Source: Sphaerulina vaccinii (taxonomy: Eukaryota > Ascomycota > Dothideomycetes > Mycosphaerellales > Mycosphaerellaceae). From it: a stretch of DNA of 64,000 bases. The notes under the pieces were generated by a model. That model saw only the letters and a program-made list of their open reading frames with translations, made no database searches and was not told the origin of the DNA. Both the position numbers and the translations under genes were made by a program. Shown here piece by piece: positions 19,054 to 29,632 of the stretch. Position 1 is the stretch's first letter; every line of letters begins with the position of its first letter. Location of the stretch: positions 1,488,001-1,552,000 of the forward strand of contig JAKUDP010000013.1 of assembly GCA_022570795.1 (NCBI GenBank), given 5' to 3'.

Positions 19054-21651
19054 ATCTGGTGAGGATTGGAGGTTGTTGTGTGGGTGTGGTTGTGGAGTGG
19101 ATGATGGGATACTGCGAAGCTGATGGGGCTGCTTGAGTTGGTTGGAGTTGTTGTTGTGCTGATGATGCCCTTTTCGACGGAAGAGATGGTCTTACTTATA
19201 CCTTCTCGACTTGAGCCCTCAACCTGCAAACTGTGTCTTTTCCTTCTCCGTACACTCTGCTTGAAGAGGCGGAGTGTCGTCGCCTGCCATCTTTGGTAAC
19301 ATGAGCAGGGTATGAGCTCTGGGCAATACTAACGTGCTTGAGGCATAGACTGGGCTTCTCCGGTTCCAAATCCGCGAGCAGGCAGTACACCCTGTCCGAC
19401 CATCGCCGCAACAGCTGAGGTGTCAACATAACCTGGTGTTCTCTTCAGACCGACAGCTCATATGACGTATGAATGTGCTTCACGAGGTAGGTGTCTGTAG
19501 GCTGGGACTGCGAATGCGAAGCCTGTAAGAAACCTTCTGGAAGCGCCAGGGGTTCCATAGGTAGGTGTGCATGTGCTGGCGGAAGCTCCCAGCGCCGAGC
19601 AGGCCGTCGCACAGACATTGAGAGAGTAAGCCAGCCATAGCTTCCTCGTTGACCTCGTGGCATATAGCAGGAATAGCATTAGTCAACATGGTCTTGCTAG
19701 CAACCCGGCTCGGCGACTGATCCGATAACGTAACAGCATGGAAGAATCCAGAGAGCCGCGCCTTTGACGCGTTGTCGTGTATGCGGTGTTCATGCTATGG
19801 CTGGGCTTCCCAAGAGCCCGTGCAATATCTTGACAACAGGTGCCCAGTGTCCATACGAGAACAACAGTTTCTACCATCTGCATTGTATAACACTTGGATC
19901 TCGCTGCTGTTGATCTGCTTGATCGTAGGTCCAAATAACGCCTCAGTGCATTGCGCTTTGTAAGATGTACCGTGTAGCAGACCTTATGCAAGATTCGGGA
20001 AGATCGTGAAGCCGGCCAGTAAGCCGCAAGAAACGCTGTAGCGATCTGTGAAGTTCGTTTAAGGTTTTCGTTGACAAGGTGTCAAACCTGGACGTCAGAT
20101 CTGGGCACCAGGGTTTGGCATGGCTTAGTGGTTGGCTGCTCTGGATTCAGGCACATGGAGACCGGGGTCGCCTGTGACAATTCGTGGGCTTCTTCGCAGA
20201 CTCGGACTTGCTCATGTGTGGCCACATGGCACGCGGCTGCTTGCACATTGTGAAAATATGTGTTTCAGTACACTCGGGTGTCACAGATTGACCCTGTTTC
20301 GTACATGCAGCTGTTTAAGAATAGTTCTCAATCTTCCTTGGGCTTCCGTTAGCCATGTGAACCCCATACTTCGATGATGAGTGAGGCGCTGTTATGGGCC
20401 GAGCTGATCTTGTCTAAGTCTTGGCTTATGCTGCTGCCCTTTCCGTTCACCAGACGAGGATATGGGCTGAGGATGTGCCACGTGCCGGAATGAAGCGAAG
20501 CCAAGGCGGAAGTTGTGCCAGAAACACATCCATACTGTATGCATGGATATGTGGCCAATTGGCGGACAGTCACGGCTGTGTTATGCACGAGTCTCTGAGT
20601 CTTCAGGCACACTGTGGTGACGTTACCGCTAGTCGCCCTTAGCCGGAAGTGAGCGGTGGCAAGATCCTAGCACTTTGATCGCCTAGTCGCTGGGTTGTGG
20701 TAACAAGATCTGTGGTGTAGAGAGCTCTACCTTGCACTGGACCCAGTGATCGGGTTCGGCTGAATAGTGATACCACGGAGGACATAGCTCTCCAGTCGAC
20801 ACCGGCCCGTTGTCACTTGAGTGACGATGCTGACAGTACAGCGAGGTGACCGACCTTCCCAAGTATACCAAGTCTAGCTGGATCCTTCTAGAATCTGGAC
20901 GCTATTCCGAGCAGTTCCATACCAGAGATCCAAGTCCATCGCCCGCCTCGCACAAGAAACGTGCAACTGCTTCAAGCTTTCATGCATTGCAGACAGGTCA
21001 GCCACTCGCTGCAAGCCACGAGTCCACAATACGAAACGTGCATTTTGGTAATCAAGCCATCGTTCGTCGTTCTCAGCCTTCAATCGCCGCCGAACTGGAG
21101 GGGCAGTAATGCAATTCGGACACCTTCGCCAGCGCTCGAAGTCTCGCGTACAGTTTCATAGCAGAAGACACGATGACCTGCTCACTAGCGCTCGTGGCAG
21201 GGACAACCGAACCTTGTGATGGAAAGTGGGAGACAGCACCAGCGGCTGGCCATCCTCGTCTCCCTCGAGATCACAAATCAGTGCAGCCCAAAGTCCTCAT
21301 CGAACCACTTCCTGACCCCGCAGAATTTCTGTCCAGAGTATCTAATCAGCGCGCGGGTTCAAGTAAACCCCAATCGACTCTGACACTTCAGGAAAGCGGT
21401 GCGAAGTCCAGCCCGAGCCTCGCATCAGACCCACTAAGCGCGAGAACGGACTTCAAAGCGTACGCCCAGCCGCAGTAAGTCGGATCATTACGCAGTTTTG
21501 ATGCGCAACTTGCGGCCAGAAGTGGTAACATGACGAGTACGAACACGGAAGAGATCAGAGTCCACTTTCAATTGATACTCAGGTGATCATGATCCTGCTG
21601 TTGCTGTTCCAGTGCGACATCTCCTTCTCTTCATCGCTGCATTTCTTCTCA
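19054..21651. other. 2.6-kb gene-poor stretch
   Basis: It lies between the divergent 5' end of the secreted Q/W-rich gene and the 3' end of the UBX gene. All open frames are short (about 60-100 codons), lack family motifs and do not join into a convincing spliced gene. Frames at 20846-21109 and 21173-21478 are the longest plus-strand ones and are not called. Confidence 0.4.
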
Positions 21652-23226
21652 TCAATCGTCGTCCTTCCTTCCCTCAAAAGCAGAACTGTTTCCATTGTAG
21701 AACTCAGGATTCTTGTCCTTCTCCCTCTCGTCCTCAGCCCGCTGGTCAGCTAGGGTCTTCATTTTCACTCTCGCAGATCCAATCGACTCCACGGATCCGT
21801 CCAAATGTGAAGGACCACCTTCGTCGTCCGTGTTGGTTGCCAACGAGTCTGTAGACGCTGAGGCAGCAGGTCCACTCAGCCCAGGCACATATGAAAGTGC
21901 GGACCCAAGAACACTCGATGCACCGTTTGCAAGGGCATACGTGTAGTGTAAGGCGCTGCTCATGTATCCACGGCCGGCGTTACCGGTATAAGCTTCTGTA
22001 TAGCCTGCAACGGGAACGAGCACCAAAGTTGCGTTTGGCGTCAGGCCCAGATCTGAGAGTGTCTGATGCTCTTCGCTAACTTCAATACTCCGACTAGGCT
22101 TCGGTGCGATGATCTGCTTGAAAGTGAAAGGTATATCGGCCGCATTCTCTGCAGTTGCCGTGGTTTTGATCCAGCTACGGACTTCTTTGTCGAGCGTAGC
22201 GGAGGGTTCGAAGCGACCTTTGATACTCGTTCCGTCGAAGAGTCTGATTTGAAGACTGCACATCCCTCCTGCACCTGTGCGACGTCTACTCGCTGCGTCT
22301 ATTGATGTGGGAAGGCGAGATTCTGACACTGATTCGGCAGCAGGACGTTGAGAGCGGGCTTTTCGTTCCTGTTTGTCTGCTTCAATTTGTGCTAGAATTC
22401 GTTTGCGGTCTTTCTTCGCTTCATCTTTGCGGATCTTCTGCTGAGTGATCCAGTCACGACGCGCAGCTGCCTTGGACTTTTCGGTTTCTGTCTCTTCGCT
22501 AGCTCGACCTTTGCCTTTGTCTTTGCTGCGAGCTAGAGCTGCGGCTTCTTCTCTCTTGCGAGCGTTCGCACGTGCCGTACGTTCTGCTTTCTCTGCTGCT
22601 GCACGTCTGGTAGCTTCTACTTCGTGTCGTTGAGCGCGATCTGGGAAGAGGGATGACATGTCTGGACTGGACGTAGCTGGGGTTGCATCGGTTGTGCTAT
22701 CTGACGAGCTCGGTGTTGCTGGCTGTTGAGTTTCTGATCGTGTAGGCGGCAATGCTGAGCTTGACGCTTCAGGCTCTCGTGCGCCTGTCGTCGCCGATTG
22801 TGGAGCCTCTGATGTCGCGGGCTCTGCTCCTGCTGTGGATGCACTCTGCGCCTGTCTCTGTGCTAGCCGATTGTACATCTCGCTCAGGCCTAGAGCTTCA
22901 TTGAGCCGCGTCGTGAAGTCCTCCTGACTGACACCACTCTCAATCTTCTCCAGCACTCTGCCCTTGTCTATTATCACCAGTGTTGGGCTAGTCGTGATGG
23001 GGCAGAAGTGACCAAGGAAGCCAGCCTCTGCACTGCCATACTCCAGCTTTAACATGACCGCTTTCTCAGCCCATAATATTACTGGCGCCGGGCGACTATT
23101 GGTGCTTAGCCACTGCTCCTCCCAGACGCGACTCTCTTCGTTGTCAGATCGGACGAAGCAGGCTACGAGCTTCTGCTCTGTGAGAGCTTTGGCGATACCG
23201 CTCTGGAGATCGCCTTCGTGGAACAT
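21652..23226 (-). CDS. UBX-domain protein with thioredoxin-like N-terminus (UBXN4/Ubx-type Cdc48 cofactor)
   Basis: 524 residues from ATG 23226 (MFHEGDLQSGIAKAL); the frame is open upstream but lacks the family pattern there. Residues 1-120 form a UAS/thioredoxin-like domain (KLVACFVRSDNEESR, SPTLVIIDKGRVLEKI). A Ser/Thr/Pro-rich linker follows, then a long Lys/Arg/Glu/Ala coiled coil (about 200-300). The UBX domain comes next (CSLQIRLFDGTSIKGRFEP, ending ATLVLVPVAGY). The C-terminus has a weakly hydrophobic segment and an acidic tail. The order matches ER-associated UBXN4-like proteins, which bring Cdc48/p97 to substrates in ER-associated degradation. Single exon in the coding part. Confidence 0.85.
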   Translation of the reverse strand: MFHEGDLQSGIAKALTEQKLVACFVRSDNEESRVWEEQWLSTNSRPAPVILWAEKAVMLKLEYGSAEAGFLGHFCPITTSPTLVIIDKGRVLEKIESGVSQEDFTTRLNEALGLSEMYNRLAQRQAQSASTAGAEPATSEAPQSATTGAREPEASSSALPPTRSETQQPATPSSSDSTTDATPATSSPDMSSLFPDRAQRHEVEATRRAAAEKAERTARANARKREEAAALARSKDKGKGRASEETETEKSKAAARRDWITQQKIRKDEAKKDRKRILAQIEADKQERKARSQRPAAESVSESRLPTSIDAASRRRTGAGGMCSLQIRLFDGTSIKGRFEPSATLDKEVRSWIKTTATAENAADIPFTFKQIIAPKPSRSIEVSEEHQTLSDLGLTPNATLVLVPVAGYTEAYTGNAGRGYMSSALHYTYALANGASSVLGSALSYVPGLSGPAASASTDSLATNTDDEGGPSHLDGSVESIGSARVKMKTLADQRAEDEREKDKNPEFYNGNSSAFEGRKDDD

Positions 23227-23952
23227 GGCGCGTGATCGTGATCGACTAGGTGGTAAGGCGGGAATAGATAGGTATCGAAGGATAGTAGATGTCGATGTTG
23301 TCGTGGTCTGGTCTGGTCCTTGCATGAGGAGTGCTATGCTATGCTTTACTAAGCGCAAAAGAGGTGAGAACGAGCATCCTTACGATGTGTTGGCTGTGGA
23401 AGAGAGTAGAACATTATCAGTGTCTGCTGGCCGATGGATCGCCAATCCCACTTACGAATAAGACGATCTGGTCGCACGGTTCCTGCAGCTTGATCAGACG
23501 AATGTCACTACACTCTGTCACACGCAACCGAGGAGACCTTTCTTACGACTCTCTAAGCATACGTGAAAAAGACGCCATCATCACACTTGACATGCTTCAC
23601 CACCCGCACATGGCTCGGAGATCACGTCGCAAGACGGCATGTCAGAAGCCACAGTTGGATATGTTTCACCTGCACGCAATTGACACTTCACCTGTCTCGG
23701 CACTATGGATCGCGTACCAGACTTTCTATGCCGCTCTTCACCACATCTCGGCATCTCCTCAACGCTATGCCTACGCCTCTGATCAGCTATGTGCATTAGC
23801 ACCACAATACTTTACTGACCTACAGCACTACTGCAGTCATGGCAGCGGGGTGGACAGGCAGTGGCCTGGCAGGTGCCTATACTAATGGCTTAGGCAGTCC
23901 AGTCGAAGCACTCATACAGCAATTCGTGCAAGGGTTCGGAGCATCACCACAG
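23227..23952. promoter_or_regulatory. divergent intergenic region, UBX gene and carboxylesterase
   Basis: No independent gene. The plus-strand frame upstream of 23953 is continuous with the carboxylesterase for 38 codons but lacks signal-peptide character, so it is treated as leader. Confidence 0.35.
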
Positions 23953-25714
23953 ATGTCGCTACTAAATGGCTTATGTGCTATAGCCGCATTATGCGGCGTC
24001 CTGCAGGGTCTTGCACCAGACGTCACTAATGCTACAGAGCTACCTACCGTGGACCTCGACTATGTCTTGCAGAAGCCAACATTTCTGAATACACAGTACG
24101 ATGTATAGTAAGTCGTTTCCAAGCTAAAGAGATCTCGTGCATCAGTACTGATTATCTCCAGCGGTTTCCAAGACATCCGCTACGCAGCCCCTCCCACAGG
24201 CAATAACAGATTCCGCGCTCCTCAGACACCCATCACAAACCGAACTTCGGTCCAGTCCGGTGGCGATGGTCGTGCTTGTGCTCAAGCTTCACCTAAATGG
24301 CAAGCGATTCCAGCTCAATTCGTGTCCAAGTACGATGCTGGTCAAACACAATTCAGTCCTTCCGACTTCCAGAATGGGACCGTGAACACTACCCCCTCGA
24401 GCCGGGAAACTGAAGACTGCTTGTTCCTGGATGTCTATACTCCACGAACTGTTTTCAATAATGCAGGTGAAGGCGACGGAGCGCCTGTGATAGTGCAGAT
24501 CTATGGAGGAGGATTTGTCGCCGGGGTCAAGGACTTAAATCCTGCTGGGCTGGTAGAGAGGGATCGAGAGACTGGTGCGGAGGGCATTGTTATCGTCAGC
24601 CTGAACTATAGATTGGGTGTTTTGGGGTGGCTTGCAGACGATGCACTCCAGAGTGATGGCGATGCCAATGTCGGCTTGCTTGATCAGCAATTTGCTTTGC
24701 AATGGGTGCGGAAGTACATCCATAAATTCGGCGGCAATGCCAATAACGGTAAGCTGGTCTCCAGAAGACCAAATCTGAGCGTCCTTACTAATGACATCTC
24801 AAGTCACCGTCATCGGCGAGTCAGCCGGAGGTTCAAGCATAATGCATCAGATCACCTCGTACGGAGGCAAGAATGGCTCACTCGCCTTTCAGAAGGCCAT
24901 CATCCAGTCTCCGGGCTTCTTCCCTGTCGACTCATCAACCCAAACAGCTACCACGGCCAGCTCTTTCCTCCAGTATCTCGGCATCTCCAATCTAGCTGAA
25001 GCTCGCGCTGCCTCATTCGAGAAAGTCTACGCCGCCAATGCCCAGCAAGTTGGCGATGCTCCCTACGGCAGTTTCGTCTATGGTCCCGTAGTGGATGGCA
25101 CTTTCGCCCCTGCTCTGCCAGGCATTCTCCTTGCCAATAATCAATTCCACAAAGACATCCAAGTCATGGTCGGACATAACGCAGACGAAGGCATAGGGTT
25201 CACATCACCTTACGTCAACTCCGATATGACCTTCGCAGAGTTTATTGGAAGCAAGATGTCTCCCAGCAAAGCTACAACTACGAATCTGGAGTACATGGCG
25301 AACACACTCTATCCGTCGCAGAGTTACCCAAACCAGATAACCCGAACTTCCAGCGCCATTGCAGAAATGATTTTCACATGCAATACCTTCTACCTCGACA
25401 CTGCATTCAACAACCAGACATACTCATATCTGTTTGCCGTGCCGCCAGCATATCACGGAAGTGATGTGGCTTTCACATACTATACTGGAGCTACAGCACA
25501 GGGGCTACTAGATCCGCAGGTCGCTGTTGCGTTAGCGATGCAGAAGTACTTCCTCAACTTCGCAAGATCTGGTAACCCGAATGGTGATGGGCTTGCAAAG
25601 TGGGAGGAATTTGGTGGTGCAGCGAATATGTTGGTGTTCAATACGAGTGGTGTAGTCACGAGAACGGATGATACGACGAATGGGAGGTGTAGATTTTGGC
25701 AGGAGAACTTGTAG
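23953..25714 (+). CDS. secreted type-B carboxylesterase/lipase
   Basis: Ester hydrolase of the carboxylesterase type-B (cholinesterase/lipase) family. Exons 23953-24107, 24162-24748 and 24804-25714 give 550 residues. I prefer the ATG at 23953 because it opens a signal peptide (MSLLNGLCAIAALCGVLQG); an in-frame ATG at 23839 would hide it. Family landmarks are GFQDIRYAAPPTGNNRF after the first junction, ETEDCLFLDVYTP, the oxyanion motif YGGGFVAG, the nucleophile elbow VTVIGESAGGSS created across the second junction, the acid-residue region HNADEGIGF and the His in YHGSDVAFTY. The C-terminus FWQENL is typical of an intact member. Confidence 0.93.
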
Positions 25715-26654
25715 CCAAGACTCGCTCTTCGGGTTGCCCGAAACATCTGGAACGACGGTGAGGTATCTAGATCGACATTCTAATCATGCCATTCGATAGA
25801 TACGATCGATGAATCAATGTATGGGCATTTGTAGAACGATACACATTGATGGCAGCACTGTATAATATAAAAGTCCGAATTAACGATGTTTCCAGAATTG
25901 TTGATGTTTGGGATTGTGTCCAAGCAATAACTAGGACTTGTCTCCATCTTCGAGACTTGGACAAGAAACATCATGGAGAAAGCTTATGCCCGGCCTCGGA
26001 GCGAGTATCACTAACACTTTTCCCTTGCTTAGGTTGCATCATCGCATTGTTCCATTGAAACCGGTGGCATCGATGGAAGAGTCAAAAGACCGCACAATGG
26101 CATGGAGTGTTACACTTCTGGAGTTGACTGCTTCTGGGACATCTAACGACTCGATCGACAATGTCACATCTTCAGCTGCTAAAGCCATATCGAACAGTAA
26201 TGAATGCTTGCGGCAACGCTGTTATCGCTCGTTCGAACATTCAGATCTGATGATGTATGTGGCTGACTTCTGCAATAGCACCTCGCGAAGACATCGTAGC
26301 AAGAGACCCATGCTGGTCATCTTGTTGAGCACACCAATATAGAGAGTGTTCTTGCTCGTTCACTGTCTTCGATATCATCAAGGAGGAAAAGTTCATCTGT
26401 ATCCCAAGATCTCGAAGAATGACGAATGTGGATCTGCATGGCATCGCTTATCGGCGCTAGACACTTTCGGAGCACTACAGGTCTGTCGATCATGTCCCCA
26501 GTGGCACAATACACGTTGTTGAGCTCTCGGTGAGTTTGTCGTGGCTTCATCAACGAAAAAATGTCGTGGTCGTTCTTCTATCTTCTACTTCCGTATCGTT
26601 TCTCACATATGTCTACGTCTCTTCCTTGCTCAACTATTCAACAATCGATTGACA
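25715..26654. other. intergenic stretch of 0.9 kb
   Basis: 3' flank of the carboxylesterase and promoter of the MFS gene. I see no motif or reading frame worth calling. Confidence 0.4.
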
Positions 26655-28187
26655 ATGGCTGAGCAAGACGCCACTTCGACGACCTCAAAGATGAGCATTA
26701 GTGATATCGAGAAAGAGGCCGGACAAGAACACGACTCCTCATCACGATCCAGCACGACGCAAAAGCCTGAAGAAGAACCGAAAGAGCAGCAACAAGATCT
26801 CACAGAATGGGACAGTCCCGAAGACCCAGATAATGCCTGGAATTGGCCTCTTCACAAGAAAATCTGGGGCACTTTCATACCCACCATAATAGCCTTCGTC
26901 TGCACAGTCGCCAGCTCAATCATCACACCCGGTCTCGATTCGATTCAACAAGACTTCAATGTCTCGTATGAAGTGTCCTTACTCCCTTACGTCCTCTACG
27001 TTCTCGGACTCGCAGCCGGGCCTATGATATCTGCTCCGTGCAGTGAGACATATGGACGGTCGTTGGTATATATGATTGGCATGCCACTATTTGCACTCTT
27101 CACGCTCGGGAGTGGATTCAGTAACAACATTGCAGCACTGACGATATGTCGATTCTTGTCTGGAGTATTTGGAAGTCCTGGGTTATCGATCGGTTCCGCT
27201 ACGATCTCAGACATCTGGGAACCGAAAGAGAGGGCTACGCCTATGGCGATATATGTCGTTACACCATTCCTCGGTCCAGCCATAGGTCCTTTGATTGGAG
27301 GATTCGTCGTTCAAGCTAAAGGCTGGAGATGGACTATGTGGGTTCTGCTGTTTTTCACAATACTGGCTTTAATGCCTGTGCTGTTCATGCAAGAGTCGTA
27401 TAAAGCTGCGATCTTGAAGAAGAGGGCAAAGAAGAGAGGCTTGAAGTATCCTGGACATGACAGAACTGCGCTGCAATCGGCGAAGTACTTCGCAAAGAGT
27501 ACTTTGACTAGACCGGTGCATATGTTTTGCGTGGAGCCGGTGGTTCTCTGCTTTACCACTTATTGTGCGATAAACTTTGGCATGTTGTATGGTTTCTTCG
27601 CAGCATTTCCATATGTCTTTGAGACTTCGTATGGCTTTGGATTGGGATCGATCGGGCTCACATTCTTGGGATTGGGCGTGGGAGTGCTGATTGGAGGCGG
27701 CATACTGATCACTTTCTCTAAGGAAGTGTACCAAAGGCAAGCTGCACAGTTGAAGAAGGCCGGACACGATGGCAAAGTTCCTCCCGAGAACAGACTGTAT
27801 ATTGCTATGATTGGCTCGGCACTTTTGCCTGTCAGCCTTTTCTGGTTTGGGTGGAGCGCACATTTCAGAGTGCATTGGATATGCCCGATCATAGCAGAGG
27901 GCTTCTTTGGCTGTGGCAACCTCCTGATCTTCATGGCAGCCGTGATGTATAGCATGGACTTCTATGGTCCGCTGTACGGAGCGTCGGCCATGGGAGCGAA
28001 CAATCTGGCCAGATATGGGCTTGGAGCAGCTTTTCCATTGTTCATCGTACAGATGTACAAGGGTTTGGGAATAGGTTGGGCCACCTCATTGCTTGGCTTC
28101 GTCTCTCTGGCGCTGATGCCTATTCCGTGGGTGTTCTTCATGTATGGGCCGAGGTTGAGAAGGAATAGCAAGTATGCAAAGTTGTAG
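26655..28187 (+). CDS. MFS drug/polyamine:H+ antiporter (DHA1 type)
   Basis: Single exon, 510 residues from ATG 26655 (MAEQDATST). A hydrophilic acidic N-terminus of about 75 residues ends in the fungal DHA1 hallmark DSPEDPDNAWNWPLHKK. Twelve hydrophobic segments follow. Motif A-like CSETYGRSLVYMIG lies in the loop after segment 2, and the GFGLGSIGLTFLGLGVGV region marks the second half. The hydrophilic loop between segments 6 and 7 is long and basic (ILKKRAKKRGLKYPGHDR). Closest in pattern to fungal polyamine/azole exporters of the Tpo1/Flr1 type; plasma-membrane efflux is inferred. Confidence 0.9.
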   Translation: MAEQDATSTTSKMSISDIEKEAGQEHDSSSRSSTTQKPEEEPKEQQQDLTEWDSPEDPDNAWNWPLHKKIWGTFIPTIIAFVCTVASSIITPGLDSIQQDFNVSYEVSLLPYVLYVLGLAAGPMISAPCSETYGRSLVYMIGMPLFALFTLGSGFSNNIAALTICRFLSGVFGSPGLSIGSATISDIWEPKERATPMAIYVVTPFLGPAIGPLIGGFVVQAKGWRWTMWVLLFFTILALMPVLFMQESYKAAILKKRAKKRGLKYPGHDRTALQSAKYFAKSTLTRPVHMFCVEPVVLCFTTYCAINFGMLYGFFAAFPYVFETSYGFGLGSIGLTFLGLGVGVLIGGGILITFSKEVYQRQAAQLKKAGHDGKVPPENRLYIAMIGSALLPVSLFWFGWSAHFRVHWICPIIAEGFFGCGNLLIFMAAVMYSMDFYGPLYGASAMGANNLARYGLGAAFPLFIVQMYKGLGIGWATSLLGFVSLALMPIPWVFFMYGPRLRRNSKYAKL

Positions 28188-28269
28188 TGGATCGTGATGC
28201 CATAGGCAAAGCGCTGGCATGTAGCAAATTCGCCAATCCAAGCATTTGCTATGCCTGGTTGTCACAATC

Positions 28270-29190
28270 TCATGAAGTCGGAGATGCCCTTCCGGTAAGA
28301 TCTTGTTTGCGGTCTCTCAGAACATGACGCACGCCAGCAAACGTACGGCCAAGTGCACTAGCTATGTCCAATACTTTGACACCAGCCGCCCTAAGCTCGT
28401 GCACTTGGCCCACTTCTTCTTCTGTCCAAGCCAGGCCGCGTTTGGCATTGGAGCATTGTGCCTGCTGTGAATAGGAGCGGGACATCAATGAACTAATTGA
28501 GCGATGTGGCATGTTTGCATGAATTGCGTTCCAGCTTACTCCCGCAGCCTTCAACTGAGCTAGTTTCTCGTCTTCCTGCGGTGTGTATAACCGAATGCAG
28601 TCCGTGTGGCCATGTCGTGCCTCCCTTAGTCTGCGCTCTACGCCGCTTTTGGATCGTCCCATGCATCGTGCTATCTCAGCTATCTTGAGTCCGCTCTCAC
28701 GCATGTCAATAAGCCTTCTCAGTTCTTCCTGTGACCAAGGTTGACGGCTGTTGACAGTTTCCGTGGGGTGGGCACGGCGCCTGGCCCGAAACTCTTCACC
28801 TCGCCGTTCGTAAAGCAACTTTTGCTCCACACTATAGAGCGATCGTCCAAGACTCTCCGCTATCGAGCGGGCGGTTGAGCCTTGTGCACGTAGTGCTTTT
28901 GCCTGTGCTATCTCTTCTTCGGTCCAGAGCCTCTGCACTCTCGCGGGCGCCGTTGTGGGGGCTCTTGAGACGGCGCCGAGGGATCTTTCGAGATCCCTGG
29001 CAATGTCCTCGTCACTTTTGCCTTCTCTGCGCAAGTCGCGAAGTCTATCCAGTTCCTTCTGAGTCCATAGCTGGCCAGCTCGCGCGGATGCTACACGCGT
29101 GAAGGTGACCCACTCTGTCAAGTATCGGCACGGCATACATAGAGATTTGATCCTGACTGAGAAGAGCTGACGAGAACCTGAGAGTAACAT
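28270..29190 (-). CDS. five-repeat Myb/SANT-like protein, paralogue 1
   Basis: 306 residues, single exon, ATG at 29190. Five Myb/SANT-like helix-turn-helix repeats of about 40-50 residues run in order: QLWTQKELDRLRDLRREGK, RLWTEEEIAQAKALRAQG, QPWSQEELRRLIDMRESG, RLYTPQEDEKLAQLKAAG and LAWTEEEVGQVHELRAAG. Each continues to a third helix such as IAESLGRSLYSVEQKL. The first 40 residues (MLLSGSRQLFSVRIKSL...) are Arg-rich with a single acidic residue, resembling a mitochondrial presequence. Two paralogues with the same architecture lie at 52.6 and 57.3 kb. DNA binding is inferred from the repeats; the role is unknown. Its stop is 82 bp from that of the convergent MFS gene. Confidence 0.82.
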   Translation of the reverse strand: MLLSGSRQLFSVRIKSLCMPCRYLTEWVTFTRVASARAGQLWTQKELDRLRDLRREGKSDEDIARDLERSLGAVSRAPTTAPARVQRLWTEEEIAQAKALRAQGSTARSIAESLGRSLYSVEQKLLYERRGEEFRARRRAHPTETVNSRQPWSQEELRRLIDMRESGLKIAEIARCMGRSKSGVERRLREARHGHTDCIRLYTPQEDEKLAQLKAAGVSWNAIHANMPHRSISSLMSRSYSQQAQCSNAKRGLAWTEEEVGQVHELRAAGVKVLDIASALGRTFAGVRHVLRDRKQDLTGRASPTS

Positions 29191-29632
29191 GATCCTTGAT
29201 CTTGACTTCCGACGCTGGATTCGTCTTGTGAGTGGACGACCTTCCGGTTCTTGTGATGCAGAATTCGGTCGAACAAAGGCCGCGAATTATTGCCTTAGGA
29301 GATCTTGAACTATCTTCCGTAGCATCATAGAAAACATAATCAGCTTCTTCTTTCGAATTTCTGCGCTATGGCCTGGTTTGGTCTGTTATCGATATCATGT
29401 TGGTGTTTGGTGAAGAAGACGCGTAGAAGAGAAGTCAGGCCAAGAGTGGATCTTCGGACCTCATCTCCGAGCCTGCTTTGGGCATAGCGTCTTCTTCATA
29501 TCCTTTGGCTACCTAGCCTAGCAGACGCATGGTCGACATACCAACACGAGAAGCTTCATCACAAGTTGAAAAGGGGCACACATCATGTTACAAGTGAATT
29601 TCATTGCCAGGATCGGTCTCTGAGCAGAGTAT
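29191..29632. other. intergenic stretch between paralogue 1 and the tannase-family gene
   Basis: Presumed promoter of the Myb/SANT gene and 3' flank of the esterase gene. No other feature is seen. Confidence 0.4.

Noticed and set aside
20846..21478. Two plus-strand open frames that might be exons of one gene
   Set aside because: No splice junction joins them convincingly and neither shows family motifs or a credible start.
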